The notes under the pieces were generated by a model, which was not told the DNA's origin, searched no databases, and saw only the letters and a list, made by a program, of their open reading frames with translations. From NCBI RefSeq assembly GCF_002127325.2, contig NC_035448.2, positions 115,117,151-115,181,150 on the forward strand: a DNA stretch of 64,000 bases. The letters run 5' to 3'. Made by a program: the position numbers and the translations under genes. The stretch comes from Helianthus annuus. Taxonomy: Eukaryota; Streptophyta; Magnoliopsida; Asterales; Asteraceae. Positions 10,401-20,599 of the stretch are shown one piece after another. Every line of letters begins with the position of its first letter. The stretch's first letter is position 1.

Positions 10401-11941
10401 TGCATTGGAATGAGATTAATCGGGAATATATGATTGTTGAGCTCGAGAGTACAATCACGGAGCACAGAATTGACAGCAATGGTTCTCCCGGTAGCGACTT
10501 CTACTTCGAAGGGTGTCGAAAGATAAGAGCGCTTACGTCTAAGAAGTTTCTCAAATTCAAATGACACAAAGTAGTTATCGGCTCCAGTATCAAACAAACA
10601 TGATGCATATATACCATTCACGAGGAACGTACCATTGACCACGTTGTTATCAGCTTGAGCCTGGCGTGCATTGATGTTGAAAGTTCTGGCGTGAGCGGCT
10701 TGTTGTTGAGGCTGCTGTTGTTGTTGCTGGGGTTGTTGGGCTTCTTGTTTCACCACCCTGTTCGGGCACCGGTTTGCGAAGTGGTTAGGGTCACCACATG
10801 CAAAGCAGGTCCGAACATTGTTTGCCGGGGCCTGTGCAGCTTGAGGAGCTTGAGGAGCAGGTAGCAGGGCTTGGTTAACAGCGGCTTGAGCTTGCGTTTG
10901 ACGAGGACCATAGCGGCAATTCGCAGTGAAATGCCCGTAAACGTTGCAGTGGACACAGAAACGGCAGGCCACACCCACCGGGTGATGATAAGAACATGTA
11001 GCACAGAGTGGGTGGGGGCCGGTGTACGCACGCTTAGCCGGCGGCGCATTGATCACTGGCGCAGTGCGCTGTGGTTGCTGCTGTTGTGGCGGTACTGACT
11101 GAAGAGGAGCAGCATTGGTTGCGGCGGCGCAACTCTTGTTCTTCTTTCTTCTTCTCGAGGACTTGGAGGCTTGAGCAGTAGGGTTGTCGGTTGATGCGGC
11201 AGTAACTTGATGCAACGACTTGGATGGCTTATCCCAGACACCAGCCTTAACTCGCTTGTCGTTAATCTCGGCAGCGAGTAGGTAGGTTTCCTCGATTGAT
11301 GCGGGTTTGGCGGCGAACACATAATCTGCAACACAATCCGGAAGAGCACGGATGTATTTCTTGATGGTCATCTCGGGAGTCTTGACCTGGTCTGGACAGA
11401 TAATGCTCAGTTGTTTGAAACGGGCGGTGAGACCAGCGTTGTCGCCCTCCTTCTGCTTGATGGTCCAGAACTCATCCTCCAACTTTTGGCGTTCGTGGGG
11501 AGGACAGAACTCGTCCAGCATGATAGCCTTCAGTTCCTCCCACGTCAGCTCGTAGGCAGCGTCGTTCCCGCGCTTATTCCTTTCGGCTGTCCACCAGTCC
11601 AATGCCCGCGACTGGAAGACACCGGTAGCATTGAGAGTTCGAAGATGATCCGGGCATCCGCTTTGACGAAGGGTAACTTCCACAGAGTCAAACCAGTGAA
11701 ATAAGCCTGTAGGGCCCTCTTCACCGGTGAACTCCTTCGGTCCACATGCCTTAAATTGCTTGAAACTGAACGGAGCTTTGCTGGGTTCAGTGAGGGTTCG
11801 GGATTCTTCCGACGACTTGCTGGAATTTTCGTACACCTCACTGACAGCTTTTGCTACAGACCTCGAGATGAGCTTGGCGAGACGTCGGTCTCTCTTTTCC
11901 TGACGGGTAAGGTTTTGGCGAATTCTCGATGATGTCGACAT
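7427..11941 (-). CDS. gag-pol: R2 Gag-Pol polyprotein (Ty3/Gypsy), C-terminus truncated
   Basis: The frame is uninterrupted for 1,504 codons from the ATG at 11941 (the open frame extends three codons further up to a TTG). Domains in order: capsid-type gag (about 50-230); CCHC knuckles at about 329-342 and 379-392; aspartic protease with DTGA (D at about 451); reverse transcriptase with FIDD (DD at about 790-791); RNase H (VYCDAS, D about 937, then TDHKS); integrase with an HHCC zinc region and catalytic residues in MDFITKLP (about 1192), SDRDARF and the TIED segment. The end reads into the beginning of a chromodomain-like tail (EKPVEIMDR) and is then fused to about ten residues encoded by LTR sequence. 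The product would copy and integrate element DNA. The truncated tail may weaken chromatin targeting. Clade is probably chromovirus/Tekay (inference). Confidence 0.93.
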   Translation of the reverse strand: MSTSSRIRQNLTRQEKRDRRLAKLISRSVAKAVSEVYENSSKSSEESRTLTEPSKAPFSFKQFKACGPKEFTGEEGPTGLFHWFDSVEVTLRQSGCPDHLRTLNATGVFQSRALDWWTAERNKRGNDAAYELTWEELKAIMLDEFCPPHERQKLEDEFWTIKQKEGDNAGLTARFKQLSIICPDQVKTPEMTIKKYIRALPDCVADYVFAAKPASIEETYLLAAEINDKRVKAGVWDKPSKSLHQVTAASTDNPTAQASKSSRRRKKNKSCAAATNAAPLQSVPPQQQQPQRTAPVINAPPAKRAYTGPHPLCATCSYHHPVGVACRFCVHCNVYGHFTANCRYGPRQTQAQAAVNQALLPAPQAPQAAQAPANNVRTCFACGDPNHFANRCPNRVVKQEAQQPQQQQQQPQQQAAHARTFNINARQAQADNNVVNGTFLVNGIYASCLFDTGADNYFVSFEFEKLLRRKRSYLSTPFEVEVATGRTIAVNSVLRDCTLELNNHIFPINLIPMQLGSFDVIVGMDFLRENRAEVVCSDKMIRFVLTSGDILCVYGETTAKDLKLMSCLQARKYLRKEYRAFLANIVVAETDKKKKVEVKDVPVVREFPQVFPDDLPGLPPSRDIDFRIDLIPGANPVAKAPYRLAPPEMRELSNQLQELLEKGFIRPSTSPWGAPVLFVKKKDGSFRMCIDYRELNKLTIKNRYPLPRIDDLFDQLQGAQCFSKIDLRSGYHQLRIQEEDIPKTAFRTRYGHYEFVVMPFGLTNAPAVFMDLMNRVCKPFLDRFVIVFIDDVLIYSRSRAEHAQHLRLVLELLQGNQLYAKFSKCEFWLEEVQFLGHIVNSRGIHVDPAKIEAVKGWVTPKNPSEVRSFLGLAGYYRRFIEGFSKIAVPLTSLTHKDKPFVWGTAQETAFQTLKHMLCHAPVLTLPDGSDDFVVYCDASNLGLGCVLMQRDKVIAYASRQLKIHEKNYTTHDLELGAVVFALKIWRHYLYGTKCTIFTDHKSLQHIFNQRELNMRQRRWVELLNDYDCEIRYHPGKANVVADALSRKNYVIGIRNIQAQYNLEALIREAQHACFNERTLKKERIYHDGTQLVSKANGIFYYLDRIWVPRRTDLRKIIMNEAHKSRYSIHPGADKMYQDLRYKYWWPGMKRDIALYVGSCLTCARVKAEHQRPSGLLEQPPIPVWKWESIAMDFITKLPTTPSGHDSIWVIVDRLTKSAHFLPIREDYKVAKLAQIYTDEIIKNHGTPRDIISDRDARFTSRLWETFQAALGTTLNLSTAFHPQTDGQTERTIRTIEDMLRACVIDFGGSWSKHLPLVEFSYNNSYHSSIEMAPFEALYGRRCRSPIVWHEVGHSQLTGPEILQETTDKIHQIRENLVKARDRQKMYADKRRRPREFAVGDYVLLKVSPWKGVVRFGKRGKLAPRFVGPFKILERIGKVAYKLELPEELSNVHPTFHISNLRKCVADHDAIIPLDDLQVNETLHFVEKPVEIMDRLSACFSNVVL

Positions 11942-13004
11942 GGTCTGCAATAGACATCGCCATAGGGCTCAACACAACGAATTCGAATCTCGCACGTCTT
12001 AGTTTACTAAAGCTTAGAATCACGTCGCATCTCACGTCACGTAACACATATAAACACATAAGCACATAATCATAGAGGCACATAAGCACAGAAGCAATTA
12101 GAGCACATAAGCAATTAAGCAAATAGAGTACTTAATTTCCTAAACACGTACGCAATTTTATCACAGAGGCTGTCAGATAACAGAAACCTATAACCACAAG
12201 TCGAGTGTCGTTCGTTTTGCATATCGGATAGCATCACATTGTATCGTCTAACTTAGTCGTATAGTGTAGCATAGCACACTGGTTTCGTCTAGATCACATC
12301 AACAAGGATTTGAATCGAGATAGGATAGCAACAAAGGTCACGCAGATTGATGACAAATGGAGTAACCAACGAATCTTAAAACACGTAAACAGGTAAATCA
12401 CATAAAATCAACGAAACAACACTCAAAATCGGAAAATGGATTGTCTGCGGCTACTAGACTTTGACTAACCATGGCAATTTAACTATTCACAGTTGACTTG
12501 TCGTCACTTTCGACTCTAGGGGGACATGTTTCTGCCTCGATTCTTGGGCATTATGCATGCGCATTCTAGGCCATACTCGTGAGTTCAGGTCGTTGGAGTC
12601 CGTCAATTGCCTTGGCGAGATGAAATAAAGTCGGAATAACTGCCAAGGTTAGGGTTTCACCCCTAGCTCAGCAATTTCTTCCTTGTTTTAAGAAAATTTA
12701 GAGGAAAGTTTTCATCAAATTAAGGGTTTCAGCCCTGATTTGGTATAATTCTCCCCCGTTTGTTGATAGAAAATCGCACAAAATAATTGGCAAAAATTTG
12801 TAATTTAGGCAGGAATTTGCGAGTTTCACTCCTAATCCCGTCCAAATTACGAAACTTGGCTCGGAGTTCGGATGTAATGATAGAATAGAAGGAAACAACA
12901 TAAAATAAGCACATAAACTTGGTCTCTTGGTTCTTAACTATAGTCTAGGTCTCTAAGACAGCGATCCGGACTAGATCGTGTCTAACCTAATTCCCTATAG
13001 TTAT
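11942..13004 (-). other. R2 untranslated leader
   Basis: About 1.06 kb lies between the primer site and gag on the minus strand. It contains short ACATAAGCA-like repeats near 12045-12120 and no ORF that looks coding. It is present in the genomic RNA of the element and may hold packaging signals, though none is identified. Confidence 0.5.
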
Positions 13005-13017
13005 GGCTCTGATACCA
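13005..13017 (-). promoter_or_regulatory. R2 primer binding site (initiator tRNA-Met)
   Basis: On the minus strand the sequence reads TGGTATCAGAGCC, three bases inside the 5' LTR end. It matches the complement of the 3' end of plant initiator tRNA-Met. Confidence 0.85.
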
Positions 13018-14413
13018 ATCTGTCACACCCCAACCGATGGCGGAATCATCGGGGCGCGGCACTGAGCGAAACAGATTGTTCAGAAGTTTCCACAACAACT
13101 ATCATACAATTCAGTTATATAACACGTCCCATACCGTGTCCCAAATAATAACAAGTTATCATAGAAATCAACTAAACAATATGGGAACTGTTCCGATAAC
13201 TCAAATTCTTAATTATTACAGACCGAATGTAAATATTGTTTTTAAGACTTCTAGACGGCTAACTATAGATCTTACTGACTACAGGTGCCAGTACAAGATC
13301 TACAGATAATTATGGCCCTGGAGCAGGTATATGGACTCTGTCCTAAGGTCACTGGCTCCTAGAAGCTTATTATTGCCTCGCTTCCCTAGCACGCTAGTAG
13401 CTTAAACACCTGTCACATACGTTAAAATAAAAGTCAATACATATAATGTAAAGGTGAGTACACAAGTTTGATATAGCATATAAAGTTCGAAATGTTTACG
13501 CATAACCAAGCACGTACACAAGGGCAAACGATGCATGTAAATTATCAACATGGGACCATCGATACCAATGACTTCAAGTTGACTGTCCGAGACAGTTCGC
13601 AATACATGATTACCACCGTAATCCATGCAAGTAATTGTCCTTAGCAACCCCCGTGTGAACGGGTGCTGAGTCCAAACTATAGTACTACGTTGCTAAAGCA
13701 GGCAGATAGCACTCCACGTGTAAACATAATAAACAGCAATCATTTAGACAAGTAATACATGCAAGTAGGTTAACACTTGGTTATTCCCGTTAGTTGTTGA
13801 TGTTTTGGAGATATTTTGACTACGAGTTGAACCACAAAGCTGAAGTCCCTACTTAGTCTACTGACTCGAGCAGGAATCACCCAAGCTCGGTCAGAGACGG
13901 TTTGGAACCTAAGTTTAACGTTTAACCCGAAATCGGTATATCTCTCGGTAAAACCCGAATCTTGAATCATGTGTTTGTTTAGATTGATTTGTAAATCGGT
14001 TCAAGTCTCGTTTTCACCTTTTTGAGTGTAAAAGAGTTGAAAGATAGATGAAAACCCATCTTCCAATCCTTTTCCACCGTGAAATGTTAAGATCTTTGGT
14101 AGATTTTAGGTTATTTATGTGGAAATCGGTTAGATCTAGCTTATTCATGGTTGAATGAAGCCAAGAACATGAAGTTCTTGATGAACACCAAGAACACCAT
14201 GATGACATCACTCAAGAACACCTAGATCTTGGTGATTTCATGGATGAAATCCAAGTTTTGAAAGATAGAAAGATGGAGAATCGATTAATGAACAAAAACG
14301 TACAAGGATTAGAGCGAAATACTTACCGGTTTGAGAGAAATCTGAGATTTAGTGAGAAGAAGAGGCTGGTCGGTCAGAGCTTTTCCAAAAGTGGAAAGTT
14401 TGACAAGGACAGC

Positions 14414-14425
14414 CCTATTTATAGG
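14414..14425 (-). promoter_or_regulatory. R2 LTR TATA box
   Basis: The minus strand reads CCTATAAATAGG, a canonical plant TATA box. The palindromic array at 14450-14620 lies just upstream of it in transcription direction, so transcription would run towards gag-pol. Confidence 0.75.
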
Positions 14426-14449
14426 CTTCCAAAAGAGGAAAGGGTCAGC

Positions 14450-14620
14450 TGATCGAACAGCATCCCTGATCGAGCAGCTGCCCGATCGAACAGCCTGTTC
14501 GATCGGCTAGCCTGTTCGATCAGGTTGCCCTGTTCGATCGGCTAGCCTGTTCGATCAGGTTGCCCTGTTCGATCAGCTAGCCTGTTCGATCAGGTTGCCC
14601 TGTTCGATCGGCTTGCCTGG
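14450..14620 (-). repeat. Palindromic CTGTTCGATC array in the R2 U3
   Basis: Around ten copies of GATCGAACAG or its complement CTGTTCGATC are arranged as a ~35-bp tandem unit (CTGTTCGATCGGCTAGC then CTGTTCGATCAGGTTGC). One pair forms a perfect 12-bp inverted repeat around a single base (about 14483-14507). Its place directly upstream of the TATA box suggests an enhancer or a hairpin. It is not a CRISPR array: there are no unique spacers. Confidence 0.8.
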
Positions 14621-15156
14621 TTTTGAGTGTTTCGCGACGATTTTTGATATTTCGACTTCGAACGATGATTTGAGGATGATAGAATTTTCCTAACCAAATT
14701 ACTTTTAGTCCCAACTACTATATCTAACATACAAGCATCCTTACACCACGATTTGGATTCAAGTTCGATAGAGTTTGATTCACCTTTGAGTCTTGATTGA
14801 TTTTGATTGATTCACCACACACTTTATCATAAAAGTAAACATGCACAAGTAACACATAAGGCACACACACACGTATAAAAGTACTAAAATCCCCACACTT
14901 GAGTTCGATGATTGATTCGATTCACCTTGGTTATTGATTGACTAGCTTTATTGCATTGTTACTTCCTATCATTCACAGTCGGTCGTTGATTCACAGTTCG
15001 ATTATCGGTCGATTAGTTTGATTATACAACACTTACTCCAAATAATATGAAAATCAAAATGAAACTAAAATGAAATTAATCTTTATTAATCTTTAATTCC
15101 AATAACAGTCAACTCTTGACTTTGACTTTGACTTTTGGAAAACACGGGGTGTTACA

Positions 15157-15963
15157 TGATGCATCAAGCCCCAATATCCTATGTTCTCGAGTTCCGGTAT
15201 AATCGGGAATGGGTACAGGCATAAATACCCGATTTTACAAAATAACTTTTTTCTTTATTATTTACACTAAAATAAATTTGTTTAAAACTTAAATTTGGCT
15301 TTTAATTTGTAAAAGTAATTAAAATAAATTACATTAACATAAAATCAGGTAAGTAAAAATTATTTGCTTTATAATATGCATTTCTAAAATACTTAAATAT
15401 AAAAGTTATGAAGTAAACGTAAAAATAAACTTTAAAAGTTCAGGTATTAAAAAAACCGGTATCGAGTATAGGGTATCATCGGGTTCGGGTATAGGATATA
15501 ACGGTTCTAGCTATTTCGGGTATGGGTATTGTGCTCAACATGTATACCCTATTCATACCCTATAGGTAGGGTGGGGTTTAGTGGCGGGTATAAAATACCC
15601 GGGTATAGAAAAAAGTGGCTCCATTTATTTTGAAGAAACCAAAATAATATATTAATATATGATGTAGAAGAAAACGTTTAGAATATATAATATTTAATAC
15701 TATTTTGAATATTTAAATATGTAGTTAGATTATTTTGTTGTTAAATATTAAATAATGTAATCTTTCAAATGAGAATATTATTTGAGTGGGAAGTTTTGAA
15801 TGAATTTTTTGGGGGGAAGTTGTAAGTTTTAAGACAAAATATTTTGGAGGAAGTTTTTGGATGAAATATTTAGTGAGAAGTTTAAATTTTAGAATGTACT
15901 ATTTTGGAGGGAAATTTAAGTTTTACTATGAAATATTTTTGGAGGGATTTTTCTAAATATGTA
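15157..15963. other. AT-rich intergenic or decayed repeat sequence
   Basis: After the tandem-repeat remnant there is sequence with many GGGTAT/ATACCC words (15190-15610). Degenerate repeats of TTTTGGAGG-AAGTTT (about 15775-15945) follow. I see no ORF or assignable element. Confidence 0.4.
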
Positions 15964-16219
15964 CTCCCTCCGTCCCATTAAAAGTGTCCTAATTTGAATT
16001 TTCAAAGTCTTTAATTATAAACTTTGACCATAAATAATTTTGTTTGTGTTAGATAATACTTGATGAAAGTTATATGATTTGAGTGTGTTTTACAATTGTT
16101 TTTATCGGGTTAATTTTCATCAAGTTTTATATAACACAAAAATATATAATTAAAGTCAAAGTTTATAAATAAAGACTTTGAAAATTCAAAATACGACACT
16201 TTTAGTGGGACGGAGGTAG
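15964..16219. mobile_element. Stowaway MITE (Tc1/mariner type)
   Basis: The terminal inverted repeats CTCCCTCCGTCCCATTAAAA and its near complement ending TGGGACGGAGGTAG span 256 bp. They are flanked by the TA target duplication (15962-15963 and 16220-16221). The arms continue pairing inward (AAAGTGTC; AATTTTCAAAGTCTTTA), so the unit could fold as one long hairpin. It is non-coding and would depend on a mariner transposase in trans. Confidence 0.9.
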
Positions 16220-16221
16220 TA

Positions 16222-17024
16222 GTATGTTTAACATTTGGTCGCACATTTTTTCCATGATTTGATACTATTTCGTCACACAAAATATCAAAGTGACGATAGT
16301 GTGACGAATGTTTATGTAAACCCTAAATCCACATAATATTTTGCAATTTTATGTGTGACTATTGTCTAACATTTGGTCACACAAAAAATATATGTGGCCA
16401 TATTATTAGATTTTAGCCATATTATTAAACATATAATGTGGTCGTAGATCACATTTGGCCACATTTTTATAGTGTGGTTGTTTTTTCTTAACATGTGGCT
16501 AAAGGTTTCGAATATATCTGTTTAATCACATGAAACAAATGTTGTGGTTGTAGATTACATTTGGCCACTCCTTTCTAGCGTGGCTAATAAATATCACAAT
16601 TTTTTTTCCTAAAGCATGGCTAAAGGTTTTGAATACATATGTTATTAGTCACATGAAAACAGATATTGTGATCCTAGATAACATTTGGCCACACTTTGCT
16701 AGTTTGACTAATATATGTCACAATCTTTTTTAAAGTGTGGCTAAATGTGTCACATACATCTGTTTTTGGTCACATGAAATAAAAATATGTAGCCATAAAT
16801 CACATTTGGCCACACATTTCGAATCGTGGCTAATAAATGCCACATTATTTTCTGTAAGTGTGGCTAAAGGTTCTGAACTTATATACAATGGTCACATGAA
16901 TTATAAAATGTGTGGCTACACGTGGTTTAAAATGTTATGAATGATCTTTAGTCACACATTTTTTCAAATGTGTGGCAAGGCGGTTTTGACACAAGTGTGG
17001 TCGTATCCCATTTTTGACGTAGTG
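16222..17024. mobile_element. CACTA-type transposon end with ~120-bp subterminal repeats
   Basis: The right boundary reads, on the minus strand, CACTACGTCAAAAATGGG, a CACTA-like terminus ending at 17024. Inward lie four to five degenerate repeats of about 110-123 bp, with landmarks ACATTTGGCCAC, GTGGCTAAAGG and TCACATGAAA, in the usual place for subterminal transposase-binding repeats. No left CACTAC end is visible, so this is a truncated copy or a one-ended derivative. It abuts the remaining piece of the R3 LTR. Confidence 0.55.
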
Positions 17025-17273
17025 TTGTTGACCTTTTATTTTCACACATGTTTCAGGTGTTAACACGTGCGATGATTATTCAAGTATGCTACACATAGGA
17101 ACACATTCGGGCCTTAGATTGCTTCTAAATATAAAAACAATTACTTGTACTCTTTGTGTTCTAAAACAATATTAATATAATGAAACTATTAGTACCATGT
17201 GTTGTGAGCAATTTGTAACGTGACTCCCTGTCGAATCTGCTGCGGGTTGTTTCTACGCGGTCGGAGTGTTACA
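17025..17273 (+). repeat. R3 5' LTR, U5 remnant
   Basis: The stretch (CACACATGTTTCAGGTG ... CGCGGTCGGAGTGTTACA) is homologous to the last ~270 bp of the R9 LTR (CACATGTGTTTCAGGAG ... CGTGGTCGGGGTGTGACA). Everything upstream in the LTR is absent. Confidence 0.7.
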
Positions 17274-17276
17274 GAT

Positions 17277-17288
17277 TGGTATCATATC
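17277..17288 (+). promoter_or_regulatory. R3 primer binding site, degenerate
   Basis: TGGTATCATATC lies four bases after the LTR end. It matches TGGTATCAGAGC at the first eight positions only, so priming by initiator tRNA-Met would be impaired in this copy. Confidence 0.6.
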
Positions 17289-17384
17289 ACTGGTTATATG
17301 GAATTAGGTTATCAGAATGCTTTTAACCTAGACTATAACCTTCCTAGGGACCCAAACATGAGTTATCTTAGGATCTCTATCCTA

Positions 17385-17438
17385 ATCCCCATCCTCATCC
17401 TCATCCTCATCCTCATCCTCATCCTCATCCTTATTCTA
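17385..17438 (+). repeat. (CATCCT)n microsatellite in the R3 leader
   Basis: About eight near-perfect copies of a 6-bp unit. It opens a translation frame of little meaning (Ile-Leu repeats). It is absent from the homologous R9 leader. Confidence 0.85.
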
Positions 17439-17554
17439 TCCAAAACTATTCCATAATTTACAAATCATCTAGCCTTAGATGATTTATCTTAAATCCTTAG
17501 GCTTTATGCCTTAAGGTGTTTCTCAAAAATCTCATCGAAATCTTGGGTTTTAAT

Positions 17555-17712
17555 AATGTGAACACATGCAATCTGGAAGGGTGGATACCTGTACCCTGAG
17601 TTTTCTGTCTAATGCTAGAGTGTTCGTAAAAATCCACTTAATCGGACCAGCCACTCTTACCTGGGAACTCTTGGGGTGAGTGTCCACTTATAGGCTAAAG
17701 CTTGTCTTCCCA
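17555..17712 (+). other. Conserved leader block shared by R3 and R9
   Basis: This segment matches 56720-56872 of R9: CTGGAAGGGTG, CTGAGTTTTCTGTCTAA, AGAGTGTTCGTA, and a nearly identical CACTCTTACCTGGGAACTCT followed by TGGGGTGAGTG. The surrounding leader is much more diverged and there is no ORF. It may be an encapsidation or translation-control element (inference). Confidence 0.6.
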
Positions 17713-18283
17713 AAACATTATGAAAGCCCATCTTCCTTGATTAATCAGACGTTTTCAAAACATTACAACCTTTGTGTCATTGCTCCACCATATTACCTTC
17801 GGTAATATGTTTTTATTCAAAACATTCGGAACGAATTACATTTCACCTCACAACTCTTTATAATCCTATTATGTTCTCAGATACACTCCTTTGTTGACTT
17901 CTCACTTATATATATCAAATTTTTATCAATCGGATGAAAAAAATTTTAAAAAAATTATCTACACATTTCTCCTCTATTTTAATGATTCAGTTAAAAATAT
18001 TTTTTTAAAATAATTTTAAAAAAGATAAAATATTTATAAAATTCACAAACCATTAACTTGGTTTGTATTTTCTTATCCAAAAATCTTACAAAAACTCATC
18101 TTTTAAGCATTTCTTATTTCAAAACAAATTTGGAACCCTGTTTTTCTAAATCCAAAAACGAGATTTTTTGAACACATACCAAATCAAAATTTTCACTTCA
18201 ATATGGTACTTGGTTTTAAATTTATGATTTTTCCTGTAAATCTCACTCGTCTATTTATTACTTATGTCTTTTTTCTTCAAAAG

Positions 18284-19320
18284 ATGCCTCCTCGAAGCAA
18301 CAATACTCAAATGTCGGAATTGGCTGCTATAATCGCCCAACAAATAGCTGCAATACTCCCAACTCTTTTGCCTCAAGTCAACCAAGCTGACAACAATGCA
18401 CCCACACCTTGTAATTACAAGCAGTTCGACTCGGCTAAACCCAATAAATTCTATGGGTCTGAGGGAGCCACTGGACTCCTACAATGGTTTGAAAGTATGG
18501 AAAGCACTTTTCGCCATTGTCAGTGTTCCAATGACCGAAAGGTAGAATTTCCTTCAAATGTCTTTCAAAAGAGAGCACTCACATGGGGGAATGGAATTAT
18601 GAGGGATCACGGGGCGGAAGAAGCCTTGGCGTTAACTTGGGAAGAATTTAGGAATCTTATGATGAAAGAATTTTGTCCATGGAAAGATGGAAAGAAATGA
18701 GGGCTCTTGAAACTGAATTCTATGACCTTAAACAAGATAGTGGTGAAAATCGTGCCTACACTGATCGATACGAAGAGTTGAGCCTACTTTGTCCCACTAT
18801 GGTCATGCCCTTAGATCGGGCCATTGAGAAATATATTGATGGCCTACCTGATCTGGTCCAAGATATTGTCACTGGCAGCAAGCCAGCTACTGTTAGGGAG
18901 GCTATCAAACTAGCTGCAACGCTAACTAACACACAAGTCAGGAATTTTACTGTTATTGCACCAATTTCACTAAATCAAGTGGCTCCTAACCAGGTGGCTC
19001 CACCACCCGCTAGGAGATTTTATTTTGGAAAACAACCTTTGTGCAATCCTTGCAACTATCACCACCAAGCTAACTCTCCATGCCGTCAGTGTACAATTTG
19101 TGGTCTTCTAGGCCATCTAGCCGCGACTTGTCGCATCCAAAACCAAGCTACCCCTACTCAAATTCTCCATCGGTGCCCAGCTGGAGCCTGTTTCAATTGC
19201 GGTGATCCAAAACATTTCAAACGAAACTACCCTAGGCTTGCTAATGCTGACTTAGCTCATGAACGCACGTTCAACGTTAATGAGGCTCAAGCCGATGACA
19301 AAGCACTTATAATCATTTAA
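18284..19320 (+). pseudogene. gag: R3 gag (capsid and nucleocapsid), frameshifted
   Basis: The ATG at 18284 begins MPPRSNNTQMSELAA, followed by a capsid domain (YGSEGATGLLQWFESME...LTWEEFRNLMMKEFCP) that parallels the R2 gag. The frame breaks near 18680 and continues in 18673-19320 (ALETEFYDLKQ...). The nucleocapsid has a CXXC-XX-HH module and a CCHC knuckle (CTICGLLGHLAATC). The second knuckle has lost its last Cys (CFNCGDPKHFKRNY). The frame ends at 19320 with no protease. Gag would have assembled particles with pol supplied in trans; this copy is dead. Confidence 0.8.
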
Positions 19321-19745
19321 ACCTTTACATTTTCTGTTTGTCTTCCAAAAACATTTCTCAGTCAGTTTTGTAATGACATATCTATTTCAAGAAATTTTCC
19401 TCACTCTTGTTATTCGTATTTCATTTACAAATTCCAAAGATGATTACACGTATGTGTAATATACAACTATATACCGACTTCGAGGGTTCTGTTCTTTACA
19501 AATTTGAACTAATCTAGTGGTTTCTCCCATTGTGATCGCACCTAATGCATCCACACAATCTCTACAAATACTATGAACTCGTTTATATGCAAAACACGTA
19601 TTACGATTCGTGCTAGTATGAAATGCATACTACCACTTTGGCTAGTGTGAAACAAATGATGCCATTATTGCTAGTGTGAGACACGTATTGCTTCAATTAT
19701 TGATGTATCATTGAGAAACTTATTTAATTCAAACATTTTCTTCAA
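19321..19745 (+). other. R3 sequence between gag and R4
   Basis: Non-coding, with short imperfect repeats around TGCTAGTGTGA (19608-19690). The last five bases (19741-19745, TTCAA) resemble TTCGA at 25527-25531 and are the likely target duplication of R4, with one change. Confidence 0.5.
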
Positions 19746-20156
19746 TGTTGGATCGTCGTTGACCCTGAATGAGTCGATCAGAAGAGTCGTTTATCTAATT
19801 CAAAGGCGGAATCAGTGAATCAGACGCTCAAACTAAATATAATGCTTTCCTTTATTGATCTGACAAAGTTTACAACCTGGAAGCAATTTGGCAGCACTTC
19901 GTTACACTTTCAGATCCGTTCCAAATGAAACAAACATGCACCTATTTATAGTGGATCTGGTTCGCTTATATGGTCATGCCATATGGGCGGACCTATGTGC
20001 TTTGTGTGGTTCGCTTATATGGACAGTGTCCATATAAGCGGACCTACTTTCTTAACCACCACTTTTCAGTTCTCGAACCTCGTGCACTCAATATTCTATC
20101 CTATCCTATTCTATTACATGAAACAAGACGAAGTCAATAGACGTAGTGCACTAACA
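19746..20156 (-). repeat. R4 3' LTR
   Basis: On the minus strand it starts TGTTAGTGCAC directly after the polypurine tract GAGGGGGAGTC (20157-20168) and ends GATCCAACA. It is nearly identical to 25118-25526. Confidence 0.9.
19942..20044 (-). promoter_or_regulatory. R4 LTR promoter: TATA box and two hairpin-forming dyads
   Basis: CTATAAATAG on the minus strand (19942-19951) is preceded in transcription direction by two dyads. One spans 19959-19993 (GGTTCGCTTATATGG against CCATATGGGCGGACC). The other spans 20008-20044 (GGTTCGCTTATATGGACA against its near complement). Their half-site is the same AGGTCCGCTTAT-like word that is reiterated in the leader. The same arrangement is present in the other LTR. 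Confidence 0.75.
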
Positions 20157-20475
20157 GACTCCCCCTCGGATATTGACGAAGTCTTCAGTGACCATTCTCT
20201 GTTATGCCACCTCTTCAGTCTTGATCATCTTGCCATCTCGTTCAGATTGTAACAATGTAAGTAACTTTCAATCTTTCTCTTTGATCATCTTCTCTCTTTG
20301 ACTTTTTCACCAAGATCTCATCATTAGCTCTATCATCAACTTTTCCTTTGTCAGCTGGCTCCCCCTCTCGTCAAGCTTCTGTGCTTTTAGGGATCGACAC
20401 CTAGCTTTCCGGTTACAAGCTCTTCCTAACTTTCAGCTTGTCTTCAGACTCCCCCTCAGACTTTGCTTTTGGGAT
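20157..20475 (-). promoter_or_regulatory. R4 polypurine tracts
   Basis: Minus-strand GAGGGGGAGTC next to the LTR (about 20157-20168), GAGGGGGAGCC (about 20361) and GAGGGGGAGTCTG (about 20450). Further tracts occur internally near 21725 and 21949. The LTR-adjacent one must define the 3' LTR start; the others are candidates for extra plus-strand initiation. Confidence 0.7.
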
Positions 20476-20599
20476 CGTAGCCTGGACTTTTCCTGCAATC
20501 ACTCATACAAATGATAAGTAACAACATTTTAAAAACATCAATCAAATCCTCTAATCTACTCCCTCTATCAACATTCATTATAGATATGGCAGCATTAAA

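Larger units (their letters stand above)
6771..15156 (-). mobile_element. R2: young Ty3/Gypsy retrotransposon with a 3'-end deletion
   Basis: The ends TGTCACACCCC and GGGGTGTTACA are flanked by perfect 5-bp duplications TGATG (6766-6770 and 15157-15161). On the minus strand the order is full 5' LTR (13021-15156), primer site, leader, gag-pol (7427-11941) and a partial 3' LTR (6771-7459). The shared 689 bp of the two LTRs look identical by eye, so the insertion is recent. The polypurine tract, the 3' UTR and about 1.45 kb of the 3' LTR are missing. Confidence 0.92.
13021..15156 (-). repeat. R2 5' LTR (full length, 2,136 bp)
   Basis: On the minus strand it starts TGTAACACCCC and ends GGGGTGTGACA, with the primer site just beyond and TGATG outside. 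It carries a TATA box and a palindromic repeat array in U3. The part proximal to the leader is duplicated at 6771-7459. Confidence 0.9.

Noticed and set aside
14450..14620. CRISPR-like array of short palindromic repeats
   Set aside because: The intervals are themselves repeats, there are no unique spacers, and the array sits in the U3 of a plant retrotransposon.
16737..16940. Small plus-strand frame in the CACTA-like end
   Set aside because: It lies within the degenerate subterminal repeats and has no resemblance to a transposase.
17555..17712. Exon of a host gene (donor-like GGTGAGT, no stops in a short window)
   Set aside because: The block is repeated in R9 at the same position of the leader, so it belongs to the retrotransposons.
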